Shown here: positions 30,557 to 39,278 of the stretch, piece by piece
Numbering within the stretch: position 1 is the stretch's first letter
Layout of the letters: every line of letters starts with the position of its first letter
NCBI RefSeq assembly: GCF_043099315.1
Contig: NZ_CP170746.1
DNA length: 64,000 nt
Source of the DNA: Chlorogloeopsis fritschii
GTDB taxonomy: Bacteria > Cyanobacteriota > Cyanobacteriia > Cyanobacteriales > Nostocaceae
Strand: one strand, 5' to 3'
Position numbers and translations under genes: made by a program
Notes under the pieces: generated by a model
Seen by the model: only the letters and a program-made list of their open reading frames with translations
Told to the model about the DNA's origin: nothing
The model's database searches: none

Positions 30557-31744
30557 TTAAAAGGTTTCATTTCCAGTTGGCTCTTGGTAAACAAGACCTC
30601 GCTTTTGATGGCGATAAGATGCTACAACTGGATACACAACACTGCGTAACCGATTGAGCGCACCTACTGGGCGATGAACAGTAAGGCCGTTCCAAGGAGA
30701 AAATCGCAGATTTTCACAGAAATCGTATTGTTTTTCAAAATTAACGACTTGGTGCTTCACGGTAAGACGGCCTACTGTAAAAAAAGGTGATTCCTTTTCC
30801 TGCCAGACAATCGTGGCATCATCAATAGACATCTTAGGATGAGTTTGAAACTGGATGCCAAAGTCCCAACAGTAATGGGCGTCAGGTTGGGCGAGGGCTT
30901 GAATTAGCTCATCTCGGTAGTAATTGTCTGGTTGAGCGCCGTTTTCAGCTAGAGCTTTGGCGCGATCGCGATCGTTTTTTGGCCTTTCTTGGAATGGAAC
31001 CCTGTTGTGCGGTGGTTCGGGTGAAACAGGAGTAAACACGTATTTCACCACAGCTGGATATTCCACAGGAACTAAACCAGTCTGGGAGGCATCAAAATTG
31101 GGATTAATACCCAAAGCATAGGCTGAACCGCTCCAATATCGTTCGGTTAATAAACTCTTCGGAATCGGTTTCGTAATCTTATTGAGTGCCAAGAACTGTT
31201 TGGGATGTAGTAGAAGCCATGTGAGTGCTGCTTTTTCTGACTTAACTACAGCACTAAAAAAGCCGTAGTAGTCTCTAATAGTTTTGATGAAAAATATCTC
31301 GGCATTTTGAGTAATAATATCCTGAGTTTTCGATTCATGGCTTTGTGTAAGTCGTTCTCCTTCAACCCCGATCGCTTTCACCGTCATTGAGCGCGTATCC
31401 GAAACATAATCATGCTCTACTTTGGTGCGCCCGTTAGCAAATCTGATCCAAACAGGATATTGTTTGGGTTGTGCTAGCAAGCCTTGTTTAAGAGAAATCC
31501 CATTTAACTGTGAAGAACTCAATGAGGCACGTTGATTTAATTCGCGTTTAATTGCATCTTCATCAATATCAAATATTTCGAGCGTGCCTTTAACAGCAGC
31601 ATGAGATTTGGCATGGGTATCTCGGAGCGCCCGTTCTTGATTTTGAAAAAGATTATCCATACGTTTCTTGGCTTGCTCAACCAAGCGATCGTAATATTGG
31701 CGCTCATCTTGTTCTGGATATTCTGTAAATAACTTCTTATCCAT
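30557..31744 (-). CDS. Catalase-related haem protein, probable fatty-acid hydroperoxide lyase
   Basis: A 395-residue protein of the small catalase-related family. Distal His region SHAAVKGTLEIFD, distal Asn region DIITQNAEIFFIKTIRDYYG and the proximal haem ligand in NRLRSVVYPVVASYR (Arg-x-x-x-Tyr) are visible. In Nostoc punctiforme a gene of this kind next to a cyclooxygenase-like dioxygenase was shown (Brash and colleagues, 2014) to cleave 10S-hydroperoxy-linoleate to 10-oxo-decenoate and C8 alcohols. The same order and strand are found here, which supports that role. The start at ATG 31744 is preferred over an in-frame TTG at 31783 that would overlap the upstream gene; the gap is then 23 nt, consistent with an operon. 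Confidence 0.85.
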   Translation of the reverse strand: MDKKLFTEYPEQDERQYYDRLVEQAKKRMDNLFQNQERALRDTHAKSHAAVKGTLEIFDIDEDAIKRELNQRASLSSSQLNGISLKQGLLAQPKQYPVWIRFANGRTKVEHDYVSDTRSMTVKAIGVEGERLTQSHESKTQDIITQNAEIFFIKTIRDYYGFFSAVVKSEKAALTWLLLHPKQFLALNKITKPIPKSLLTERYWSGSAYALGINPNFDASQTGLVPVEYPAVVKYVFTPVSPEPPHNRVPFQERPKNDRDRAKALAENGAQPDNYYRDELIQALAQPDAHYCWDFGIQFQTHPKMSIDDATIVWQEKESPFFTVGRLTVKHQVVNFEKQYDFCENLRFSPWNGLTVHRPVGALNRLRSVVYPVVASYRHQKRGLVYQEPTGNETF

Positions 31745-31767
31745 AATTACCGTGAGTTGTTTACTAA

Positions 31768-33408
31768 TCAGACTGGTTGCCAATCCTGACGATAGAATGA
31801 AACTCGATAGGTTTTCCCTTGAGGAACATTACGATTTAACAAATCAGAAAGAGTCTTCGTATTTTGAATTTCCTCCCAACCTACAGGTGAGAAAGTTTCT
31901 GGATTGAAAATATTCTCTGCTAATAAAGGATTAGTTAAAGCTTGAGAAAAAGCATCAATTCCTATTAGTCGTCCGACCAAAGGAGGTAAGGCAGAATTTG
32001 GTCGTAAGTCTTCTGCATAGAGTCCTACATACATCTCAAGATTGTCTACATGACCGTACAATCGTTGTAGTTCTCTTTTGACTTTCTCATCACTACTAAT
32101 CTGGTCGAAATTAGTTACTCGTGGATACTTGCATAATTCGCGATAGTCGTTATAGCTTCTGACTTTTGTCACGCGACCTAAGCGAATACTAGCTAATTCA
32201 GTAGGAACTAAAAATTCAGGCGTATTGAATAAACTCAGTAGCGCTGCGCTTTGAGAACAACTTTCTTCAAATAAAGCTCCCAATCCTTTCTTGATAATCA
32301 TTTCATTGTTCCACATCGTGGCAGGTGTGGGAACTTCTTGACCGTCATAAATTATGCGATCGGGCAACATACTGTGCCATCGATAGACTAAGGTAAATTC
32401 TACCGACATCCAGTTTTGGCGATACCATTTCTCATTAGTAAATGAGAGAGGATCAGCAAAGAAATTAAAATGATAGGGAGTAATATGATTAATGTAATCT
32501 TCTAGGACAATCTTTAACATTTCCACCATCACAATATTTCTGGCGGTGTGATAAAGTCTTTCATCATCCCAAGTTGGATATTTTTTTGCCAAGAGTTCGC
32601 ACAGACGATTGTGTTCTCTTAAGCAAAGAACATTCAGCATTACATAGCCAATTTGTACATTTGCCCGTTCGAGTTCTAACCCCATTGCAAACAATGTTTG
32701 TCTTTTTTCTGGAGGAAAACTATCTGCTTTTGGAATGAACTCATCGGTGTAAACATGGGGCAGTCCTTTAAATTCTTCCTTGGGTTGTCCATTCTCGTCA
32801 TAATAAAAAGGAGGATACTCTTCTCCATTAATAATCTGACTTTTGAGCTTGCCCCCGTGATAAGCTCTCAACAAATGAGTAATGTTAGGATTCAAACCAT
32901 AAACATTACACAAATCGATATGATGGTTAGAATTATTCTTGCGGGCATCTTTACGATCTGTTCGTAAAAAACTGTCGGTAAACCACTGAACAAAATAGGG
33001 AAAAATCAGCGTAGATTTAGGTGAGTATTTAGTTTCTTCTGTTTTCTGATACAAAATAGCTAAATCCTCAACAGGAGGCAGATTTTTTTCAAATTGTTCA
33101 GATGGAGTTAAATTAATTCCTATATAATTCTTATTGGTTAAAGGCTTCCAATCAAGAGGTGGTAAATGGAGACCAGAATAAGTACGATCCGTTAATGATT
33201 CCCATGAGGTGTAGGGGGACATTGTACTAAACGGATAGGGACGAGTAGGAACTTTATAGATAGCATTATTAATGAGAACTTTGTTAACTTTTTTTGCAAG
33301 ACTTGGTTTACCTTGAATAAAGTTCCAAATGGGCTTGAAGCCTGTCAAAGCAGCGGTTTCTAGTTTGTTTCTTAACCCGTCTTTGGATTTGTCTCGTTTG
33401 GAAGCCAT
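31768..33408 (-). CDS. Cyclooxygenase-like haem dioxygenase (linoleate 10S-dioxygenase type)
   Basis: A 546-residue animal-haem-peroxidase-superfamily protein. The motif EFTLVYRWHSMLPDRI matches the COX motif with catalytic Tyr (342) and proximal haem His (345). FVQWFTDSF aligns with the COX distal segment FAQHFTHQF, so the distal His is Asp145 here while the Gln is kept (Gln141). Such a change should weaken peroxidase activity and favour release of the hydroperoxide. Known Nostoc homologue: linoleate/oleate 10S-dioxygenase, working with the catalase-related lyase encoded next. Start ATG 33408 is preferred; a TTG at 33510 would add 34 unlikely residues. There is no signal peptide or EGF domain, so it is probably soluble or peripheral. 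Confidence 0.88.
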   Translation of the reverse strand: MASKRDKSKDGLRNKLETAALTGFKPIWNFIQGKPSLAKKVNKVLINNAIYKVPTRPYPFSTMSPYTSWESLTDRTYSGLHLPPLDWKPLTNKNYIGINLTPSEQFEKNLPPVEDLAILYQKTEETKYSPKSTLIFPYFVQWFTDSFLRTDRKDARKNNSNHHIDLCNVYGLNPNITHLLRAYHGGKLKSQIINGEEYPPFYYDENGQPKEEFKGLPHVYTDEFIPKADSFPPEKRQTLFAMGLELERANVQIGYVMLNVLCLREHNRLCELLAKKYPTWDDERLYHTARNIVMVEMLKIVLEDYINHITPYHFNFFADPLSFTNEKWYRQNWMSVEFTLVYRWHSMLPDRIIYDGQEVPTPATMWNNEMIIKKGLGALFEESCSQSAALLSLFNTPEFLVPTELASIRLGRVTKVRSYNDYRELCKYPRVTNFDQISSDEKVKRELQRLYGHVDNLEMYVGLYAEDLRPNSALPPLVGRLIGIDAFSQALTNPLLAENIFNPETFSPVGWEEIQNTKTLSDLLNRNVPQGKTYRVSFYRQDWQPV

Positions 33409-33708
33409 AATAATTTTTACCTTCGTGGGTTTGAGTTCTGTACTCAATGCACATGAAATTTTTCTGGAATCGATTCCGTGCGTCTTCCAACTTAGCGGAC
33501 TGGCGTGCAACCCCTAAGAACGCACTACCTTTTTAGCCTCTGCTTTTTCTAAGTCAAATTAGTGTATGTAAATATACAGTGTGACTTATACCGATTCCAG
33601 AAAAGAATGTGCCAGATGTATAGCAACTTTCAAGATAATTGCTATACATATAGCGATCGTTTTTTAAATTGCTATGATTTGGCTACTAACGCTTTAGAAA
33701 AGACGAGG

Positions 33709-34530
33709 TCAGCTTAACTCAGAGAACAATTTTTCCCAATTAATCATAGAAGGCCTCGCTCCTTGATTAATTATTTCAAACACTTTTCGTTCAGAATCGG
33801 AATTTTGTATTGATTCTACACAGGCTGCTGCTACATCAATCCGGCTGGTTTGACCTGTGAGTTTGTCACCTGTTCCCAAGACTACACCAAGTTTGCCTTC
33901 TGTTGTTGCTTTGAGTAGAGTATTGAGATCGTAGGAAGTGTAGGGGCCGTCTATCAGCCTTCCTGGGCGGATGATGGTGTAGGGCAATCCCGAATTGATA
34001 ATAGCTTCTTCACCCTTTTGTTTAGCATCAAGTACACCGAAAGCATTGAGAATACTGTAAGGAAACTTATCCTTGCGTAGCACTCCACAGGAAGATACAA
34101 AAACAAAGCGCTTTAGGTTTCTAGGTGCTGCTTGTACCAAGTTAGTAACAGCTTGGGTATCAACCTTTGCAGGACTATTTTTGGCTTTTGTTTGAGCAAG
34201 TTCAGGATTCAAAAACAGCTTGATCCATTCAATCAAATTGGGTGTCTGCTCAAACTCCCATCTAGTGGAAGGAAAAGCAGTCGTGCCGCTACAACATATG
34301 ATGTAACTGACGCCCACCATTGCTGCTGGGAATGTAGCCGGATCGTGCAGATCGCCGATCGCAATTTCTACTTTGTCATCAAACATCTTTTGGGCTTTTG
34401 CAGCGTTGCGTGTCAGGATACGAACTTTGAAGCCCTTTTCTAGCAACTTGCCTACCACTAGTTGCCCTACTCCGCCTGTTGCACCAACAACAAGTACTAA
34501 ATTCTCGACTGATACTTGTGCAGAAGTCAT
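33709..34530 (-). CDS. NmrA/atypical SDR-family NAD(P)-binding protein
   Basis: A 273-residue Rossmann-fold protein. The nucleotide-binding motif GATGGVGQLV lies near residue 17, then VRILTRNAAKA, GDLHDPATF and the strand FVFVSSCGVL where a Ser replaces part of the classical YxxxK site. SGLPYTIIRPGRLIDGPY is the block typical of cyanobacterial and plastid NmrA/Ycf39-like proteins, which act as redox sensors or as assembly and pigment factors and often not as enzymes. Start: ATG 34530 (a GTG at 34533 also exists). It lies upstream of the oxylipin pair on the same strand with a gap of about 300 nt, so a link is not shown. Confidence 0.85.
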   Translation of the reverse strand: MTSAQVSVENLVLVVGATGGVGQLVVGKLLEKGFKVRILTRNAAKAQKMFDDKVEIAIGDLHDPATFPAAMVGVSYIICCSGTTAFPSTRWEFEQTPNLIEWIKLFLNPELAQTKAKNSPAKVDTQAVTNLVQAAPRNLKRFVFVSSCGVLRKDKFPYSILNAFGVLDAKQKGEEAIINSGLPYTIIRPGRLIDGPYTSYDLNTLLKATTEGKLGVVLGTGDKLTGQTSRIDVAAACVESIQNSDSERKVFEIINQGARPSMINWEKLFSELS

Positions 34531-34802
34531 CACAACATCATTTGATAGTTTATTGTTAATTTACTGAAAATTAGAAGCGCTGCCAGTGGCAAGTAAGAGT
34601 GTGGCTTTGTGTCTGGTTTTGAGATCCTGCACCAAAATTTTGATAGACAGGTGAGTGGAAAAGTTCTACAATCGAACTGGTTACAGTAGATTCACCCATT
34701 GTCCAATCCAACCAAGCATGGTAGGGAATATCCAGTGATTATCCTCTGTAGCGGAATCACTTACATAATAGAAGAAGGTCTTTAGTAGAGGGCTACAAGC
34801 AA

Positions 34803-34925
34803 ATGGATGTAAAGCTAATCTTAGCTGGATTAACAGTTCTCTTCACTGTGTCGTGCTTGTTCTTTGGCACAAAAAATGGATTTTACGATTCAGATAACTA
34901 CCACGGCAATGGTTCTGCACATTGA
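34803..34925 (+). CDS. Small membrane protein, 40 residues
   Basis: A 40-residue frame: Met-Asp-Val-Lys, then a hydrophobic helix LILAGLTVLFTVSCLFFG (about 5-22), then the polar tail TKNGFYDSDNYHGNGSAH. GAGGG stands about 9 nt before the ATG. I believe very similar short proteins with an NGFYDSD-NYHGNGSAH tail occur in many filamentous cyanobacteria as unnamed products, but this is recall only. The layout (one helix, short acidic and Gly/Asn-rich tail) fits a small thylakoid or inner-membrane subunit or regulator. Function is unknown. Confidence 0.6.
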   Translation: MDVKLILAGLTVLFTVSCLFFGTKNGFYDSDNYHGNGSAH

Positions 34926-35164
34926 TGAGAAAAAGCTAAGAGCCAACCGCCCCTAGTCCCGATATTGTCAGGGCTTTTGAGTACCCACTTTTTTGGAACC
35001 GAGGCGGGTTCCGTGGAGGCTTCCTCCCCAATAACAAATCCGCATTCCAAGGGTGTAGGGGCGCACTTTGTGAAATTAGCCCCAGGAAAGGTGAGCAAAA
35101 TCCTTGTAATACTACTTGGCTTGTCGGAAATATTCATAAAAATAAGGTTAGAGGGGAGGAGAGC

Positions 35165-36844
35165 ATGAGCGATCGCCTGTCGGCATCCTCTCGAATTGAT
35201 ACAGGGGAAGCATCTCATGAATTAGAATGTTTACCCTATGGTGTAAACCATAGTGGTGAGGGTGTGTGTCTGTTGGTGCGGATGGGGCCACACCGGATTT
35301 TACTTGATTGCGGTTTGGCAGATATTTCACCTTTGATGAAGGGACTTGCTAAACCTGCACGTCGTGGTCGTTCGCCTCTGCCGGCTGATTTTGTTCTGAT
35401 AAGTCACGCTCACCCAGATCACGCGAGGGGATTGCTAGCATTACATAAAGCTTTTCCGCTGTTACCAATCTACGGTAGTGAGGTAACTAGTAAGTTACTA
35501 CCGCTAAATTGGCCAAACCAAAACCTTCAAGATATCTCTCAATTTTGTCAGGCTTTACCTTTGCGATCGCCTGTAGAAGTTAAAGATGGTCTAGTGGTAG
35601 AACTCTTTCCTGCTGGACATCTACCAGGAGCAGTAGCGATGCTGTTTACCTACACGACTCCACAGCGTTCCTACAAGCTACTGTATACCGGGGACTTTTT
35701 CCTATCCAACTCCCGATTAGTGGAAGGTTTGCGGTTAGAGGAACTGCGGGGATTGGAGTTAGATGCCTTAATCATTGAGGGTACCTATGGCACATCTCGC
35801 CATCCCCACCGTCGCAACCAAGAAAATCAACTAGCAGAGCGAGTAAACCGGGCGATCGCCGATTCTTATTCTGTGCTCTTGCCTACGCCTGCTTTGGGTT
35901 TAGGTCAAGAACTGTTGATGCTGTTACGCAGCCACCACCACTTTACAGGTCGCGATTTGGATATTTGGGTAGATGGTACTGTTGCTGTAGGGTGCGATGT
36001 ATATTTAGAACTACTGTCTCACTTTCCGCCGTCTGTACAGAATTTTGCTCGCCATCAACCCTTATTTTGGGATGAACGCATACGCCCGCGCGTGCGGCGC
36101 TTGCAACCAGGACAGCGCGATCGCGTTGGTAAATATCCCTGCATTGTTCTGACCGACTCTACAGTCGATTTGAGTGAATATTGTCAAGTTGATACAGGCC
36201 CTTGGCTGATTCTTTTACCAGAAAAAACTGAGATAAAAATTAATAATCATCATAAATTCCCAGGAATCATTACTGTTGAAAACTATCTCCTTGCTCAACA
36301 TAGCGATGGCCCTGGTACTACTCAATTAATTCATAACTTACGTCCGCAGCACGTCATTTTTGTCCACGGTTCTCCTACCTATTTGGCGGATCTTACTAGT
36401 TTGGATGAGTTGCAAAATCGCTATCACGTCCATTCTCCAGAAGCAGGAGTATTAGTAGAAATTCCAATCGGGGAAACCTTTTTGCAACCAGCTGCTCCCG
36501 AAACTAACTATGAAGGTGAACTTACAGAGTTAGACACGGTAGTCACCATCGCTCTTCCCGATGCGATTACAGCCGATCCACGCTGGCGGCAGTTTGCTGA
36601 TACCGGTTTGATTGAAGCCCGTTGGCAGGGAGAAGAACTGGTATTGCGGGGGCTGTCGCAACGAGAGCTTCTCAATCAAAGTAGCGATCGCTTTATTTTG
36701 TCTGATGTAGAGTGCTGCGGTACCTGTAGACATCAAAGAGGACAACGGTGCTGGAATCCCGCATCCCCTTTATATAACTTTAAAGTAACTCTCGATGGTT
36801 ACTGTCCTGCTTTTGAGCGGGGAAATGAAGGGACTAGGGACTAG
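35165..36844 (+). CDS. MBL-fold hydrolase of beta-CASP-like layout with C-terminal Cys cluster
   Basis: A 559-residue protein. The metallo-beta-lactamase core carries HAHPDHARG (about 81-89), GHLPGAVAMLF (about 152), TGDFF and then EGTYGTSRHPHRR, which opens a beta-CASP-like insert. HVIFVHGSPTYLADL (about 398-412) supplies the late His. This is the layout of nucleases such as CPSF-73 and RNase J, so RNA cleavage is likely but not proven. The C-terminus holds a compact CCGTCRHQRGQRCWNP...DGYCPAFE cluster (about 517-552) with five Cys, a possible zinc or Fe-S site not usual for RNase J. The last codons (GTRD) run into a heptanucleotide repeat. It is a single plus-strand gene. Confidence 0.8.
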   Translation: MSDRLSASSRIDTGEASHELECLPYGVNHSGEGVCLLVRMGPHRILLDCGLADISPLMKGLAKPARRGRSPLPADFVLISHAHPDHARGLLALHKAFPLLPIYGSEVTSKLLPLNWPNQNLQDISQFCQALPLRSPVEVKDGLVVELFPAGHLPGAVAMLFTYTTPQRSYKLLYTGDFFLSNSRLVEGLRLEELRGLELDALIIEGTYGTSRHPHRRNQENQLAERVNRAIADSYSVLLPTPALGLGQELLMLLRSHHHFTGRDLDIWVDGTVAVGCDVYLELLSHFPPSVQNFARHQPLFWDERIRPRVRRLQPGQRDRVGKYPCIVLTDSTVDLSEYCQVDTGPWLILLPEKTEIKINNHHKFPGIITVENYLLAQHSDGPGTTQLIHNLRPQHVIFVHGSPTYLADLTSLDELQNRYHVHSPEAGVLVEIPIGETFLQPAAPETNYEGELTELDTVVTIALPDAITADPRWRQFADTGLIEARWQGEELVLRGLSQRELLNQSSDRFILSDVECCGTCRHQRGQRCWNPASPLYNFKVTLDGYCPAFERGNEGTRD

Positions 36845-36852
36845 GGACTAGG
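36830..36852. repeat. Heptanucleotide tandem repeat (GGGACTA)3
   Basis: Three head-to-tail GGGACTA units start inside the last codons of the beta-CASP-like gene and supply its stop codon. This is a short tandemly repeated repetitive (STRR) sequence of the kind common in heterocystous cyanobacteria. Confidence 0.8.
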
Positions 36853-36890
36853 AAATAAATTCTTCCCAATCCCCAATCACCAATACCCAG

Positions 36891-37202
36891 TTAATCTGGA
36901 TTAGAGTCAGTGTAACGATTGCGGATACGTTCTGCTTCTGGACACTCTTCTGTGAGGAGAGGTTCTACGTTGCCACGGGGTACGGAAGCTAATTTTTGGG
37001 TAATAGCACCAATACTTTCTAGGCGAACCATCTCCTCCCAAGAACAAATTTCATCTTCTTCATCTGTTTCATAACGCAGGGTAACTAAATCTCCCTCTAT
37101 ATCGATGATGCGGGCGCGTTCAATCCAGCGTTGCTGGTCCCGCAAGAAAACACACACTTCCCGCCCATCGCAACACAATTGATAAATCTTGCGGTGTAGC
37201 AT
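36891..37202 (-). CDS. Conserved small cyanobacterial protein (DUF6679-like)
   Basis: A 103-residue acidic soluble protein. MLHRKIYQLCCDGREVCVFL is followed by RDQQRWIERARIIDIEGDLVTLRYETDEEDE, a pattern suggesting a small beta-barrel (SH3/Sm-like) followed by a helical, charged tail. I believe it belongs to the cyanobacterial family DUF6679, whose role is unknown, but the number is from memory. Its upstream region on the minus strand carries a strong structured inverted repeat (37316-37370), possibly a leader element. It is convergent with the beta-CASP-like gene. Confidence 0.75.
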   Translation of the reverse strand: MLHRKIYQLCCDGREVCVFLRDQQRWIERARIIDIEGDLVTLRYETDEEDEICSWEEMVRLESIGAITQKLASVPRGNVEPLLTEECPEAERIRNRYTDSNPD

Positions 37203-37773
37203 CTACAGCTTCTGCCTTTCTAAACTTGGTTAAATCTGTCAACATCTGGGTTTTACTCCCACATAGATAGCACTTTATATTAGGTTTGCAAATCAACCTT
37301 TAAAAGTGCTTTCTTTGACCCAAGTCCAAGACTTGGTTGTAGTTATCAGTTTTTGGGAATTCTTGGGTCATAAAGTTTGTTTGTGTTCACTGCACCAGTT
37401 TAACTTTATTTGTTGAGGTCATTTAGGAAATGTTTTCTTCATAGAAGTCACATAATTCAGGATTTGACCTGACCAGGTTCACAGCCACTAGTGAATCCTT
37501 AGTATCATTATGTAATAAAAGATACTTAGAAACAAGTTTGGTTCGCGGTTGTTTTATTTGCCTACTTGTATTCATTGGCATTGCTGGGAAGTCTGGGGAC
37601 TTGGCTTTACTTTTATCCCTACGTAAATGATCTTAGCTTATTCTCTCGTGTCCTTCATAGTTTTAAACAACAACTCTCAATGTTCTTTGCTACATTTTTC
37701 CAATGCCTTGACATTTCGATTAACTGCAAATTCCCAATGTTGCCTAAGAACGCCCAAATAAGAGGTATTATCT
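37203..37773. other. Gap with a structured inverted repeat
   Basis: No supported gene lies in these 571 bases. An inverted repeat with a nested stem occupies 37316-37370. A plus-strand frame of 87 codons at 37566-37829 overlaps a better minus-strand gene and has no recognisable features. Confidence 0.5.
37316..37370. repeat. Nested inverted repeat (possible structured leader)
   Basis: TGACCCAAG (37316-37324) pairs with CTTGGGTCA (37362-37370), and inside it CCAAG/CTTGG (37326-37336) forms a second stem. It lies 114-168 nt upstream of the minus-strand gene at 36891-37202. Confidence 0.45.
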
Positions 37774-37983
37774 CTATTTTTTGTGTTTGGGAAATTTTAC
37801 CACCAGATTTGAGGAAGCTTCACGCTTAATTCGACCTGCACGAACAGCATCTAAAAGCGCTGAGATAGCATTTAAATCTTCTGGGTGGTAACTCTTCATC
37901 GCCACCATTTGATAGAGAAGACCTTCGGATTCAACACTAAGATACCCTGTTTGAAAAGCAGATTCAACGAGTGCGCGAATCAT
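37774..37983 (-). CDS. Small conserved-looking protein, function unknown
   Basis: A 69-residue helical protein beginning MIRALVESAFQTGYLSVESE. The ATG at 37983 is preferred; the frame extends 12 codons further upstream. LLYQMVAMKSYHPEDLNAIS and LLDAVRAGRIKREAS complete a compact all-helical pattern that I associate with small unnamed proteins of filamentous cyanobacteria. No membrane helix or motif is visible. It may act as a small regulatory or adaptor protein, but there is no direct evidence. The frame ends with the basic tail KFPKHKK. Confidence 0.65.
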   Translation of the reverse strand: MIRALVESAFQTGYLSVESEGLLYQMVAMKSYHPEDLNAISALLDAVRAGRIKREASSNLVVKFPKHKK

Positions 37984-38353
37984 GGTGATTAAAAAATAGT
38001 TGGCAATTTCTTTCCTCAACTTTGGAATATTTCAATCTGTCTTTAATTGATGTAGATCAGTAAAACTCAGTGATTGTTTATCACAAAGTTAGGTGACTAA
38101 AATCACATTGTATACAAAAATAGCTATTTAGCATATAAACTCCACCGATACTATCAAAGATTGCAAATGAAGTAAATATAATTCTAAATTTAAGTATTAA
38201 TTGATACATTTCACCCAGGGAAATTACTTAGGTATTAAGCCAAATATGTATTTTTGCACCGTCGCTTTCGCTCGTGGATATCCAGCAGCGTAGAATACCA
38301 GGAGAATTTCTTCTAAGAATGCGGACATAACGTGGAAAATTCTGAAAAGAAAT
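37984..38353. other. AT-rich gap without recognisable genes
   Basis: These 370 bases separate two minus-strand genes. The stretch is AT-rich, includes a TGTATACA palindrome near 38107, and shows no credible reading frame. It should hold the promoter of the gene ending at 37774. Confidence 0.45.
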
Positions 38354-39157
38354 TTATTGATAAAACGAACGAAAATCTTCGTCTTGTTGGCTTAATTGTA
38401 CCCATTCAATTTTCAAAGACTGAAACTTTTGCGTGAGGCGATCGCAGGCTGGACGTTCAGTAGCAAAATGTCCAGCATCAATTAAAATCAAACCGCGATC
38501 GCGGCTTTCTTGAAATTGATGAAACTTGCAGTCAGAAGTCAAATAGACTTGAGCACCTGTTTTGACTACTGCCGAGATAAAACTTGCCCCGGAGCCACCC
38601 AAAACAGCAACTCTATCAATTTTTTGTTCTAAATCTACCGTAGGTGAGTAAATCAAATTGGGAGGAGCAAGTTTGGTTTGAATAGTTGCCATTAACTCTC
38701 CCAGTGACATCGAAGGCTGTAAATTGCCAACGCGCCCGTATCCCAAACCTGGTTGTGTAGTGACTATAGGAAAGACTTGCTCAAGTTCCAAAATTTGGGC
38801 TAAAACGTCAGCAGTACCATCTTGCACTTGGTCAAAGTTGGTGTGGGCGCTGTAAATACCGATATTGTGAGTAAAAGCTAACCGTGCCATCTCCGCAATC
38901 GGATCGCCACTACGTAGAGATTTAGGTGGACTAAAAATTAAGGGATGGTGGGCAAAAATTAGGTTTACAGGAATACCAGTTGCACGATAGGCGATCGCTT
39001 CTTGCATCACTGCTAAAGTTGGCGTTAGGCAAACCAAGATCCGCGCTTGTTCTTGTAATACTCCTGGTTCAATCTGCCAGCCGCAGTTATCCCAGCTTTC
39101 CTGCCAGGATGGATTTGCCCATTCTTCAAACCAGGTGATTAAATCGGCAATTTTCAT
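38354..39157 (-). CDS. Nif3-like dinuclear metal-centre protein (YbgI/DUF34 family)
   Basis: A 267-residue protein of the NIF3 family. The metal-binding blocks are present: SWDNCGWQIEPG near residue 20, FAHHPLIFSPPKSL (His-His, about 69-82), GIYSAHTNFDQVQDG (about 101-115) and, at the end, LILIDAGHFATERP (about 227-240) with the last His and Glu. Members form toroidal hexamers with two metal ions per subunit; proposed roles include GTP cyclohydrolase-like or metal-buffering functions, but none is settled. Length matches the short form without the CutA-like insert. It is not cotranscribed with obvious partners. Confidence 0.92.
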   Translation of the reverse strand: MKIADLITWFEEWANPSWQESWDNCGWQIEPGVLQEQARILVCLTPTLAVMQEAIAYRATGIPVNLIFAHHPLIFSPPKSLRSGDPIAEMARLAFTHNIGIYSAHTNFDQVQDGTADVLAQILELEQVFPIVTTQPGLGYGRVGNLQPSMSLGELMATIQTKLAPPNLIYSPTVDLEQKIDRVAVLGGSGASFISAVVKTGAQVYLTSDCKFHQFQESRDRGLILIDAGHFATERPACDRLTQKFQSLKIEWVQLSQQDEDFRSFYQ

Positions 39158-39234
39158 TTGTCATTGGTTATTGGTCATAGTCATTAACAATTAACATAAT
39201 AGGTACTCAGAAAGAATTAATTACACAAATTGTT

Positions 39235-39277
39235 TTCCTATTCCCTGTTCCCTATCCCCTATCCCCTGTTCCCTATG
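39235..39277. repeat. Heptanucleotide tandem repeat (TTCCCTG/ATCCCCT type)
   Basis: Six degenerate 7-nt units (TTCCTAT, TCCCTGT, TCCCTAT, CCCCTAT, CCCCTGT, TCCCTAT) directly abut the stop codon of the YjbQ gene. STRR type. Confidence 0.65.
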
Positions 39278-39278
39278 A

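Noticed and set aside
34898..35218. Minus-strand ORF between the 40-residue gene and the beta-CASP-like gene
   Set aside because: It overlaps coding sequence on both sides, lacks a ribosome site and shows no domain.
37566..37829. 87-codon plus-strand ORF
   Set aside because: It overlaps the better supported minus-strand gene at 37774-37983 and has no recognisable features.
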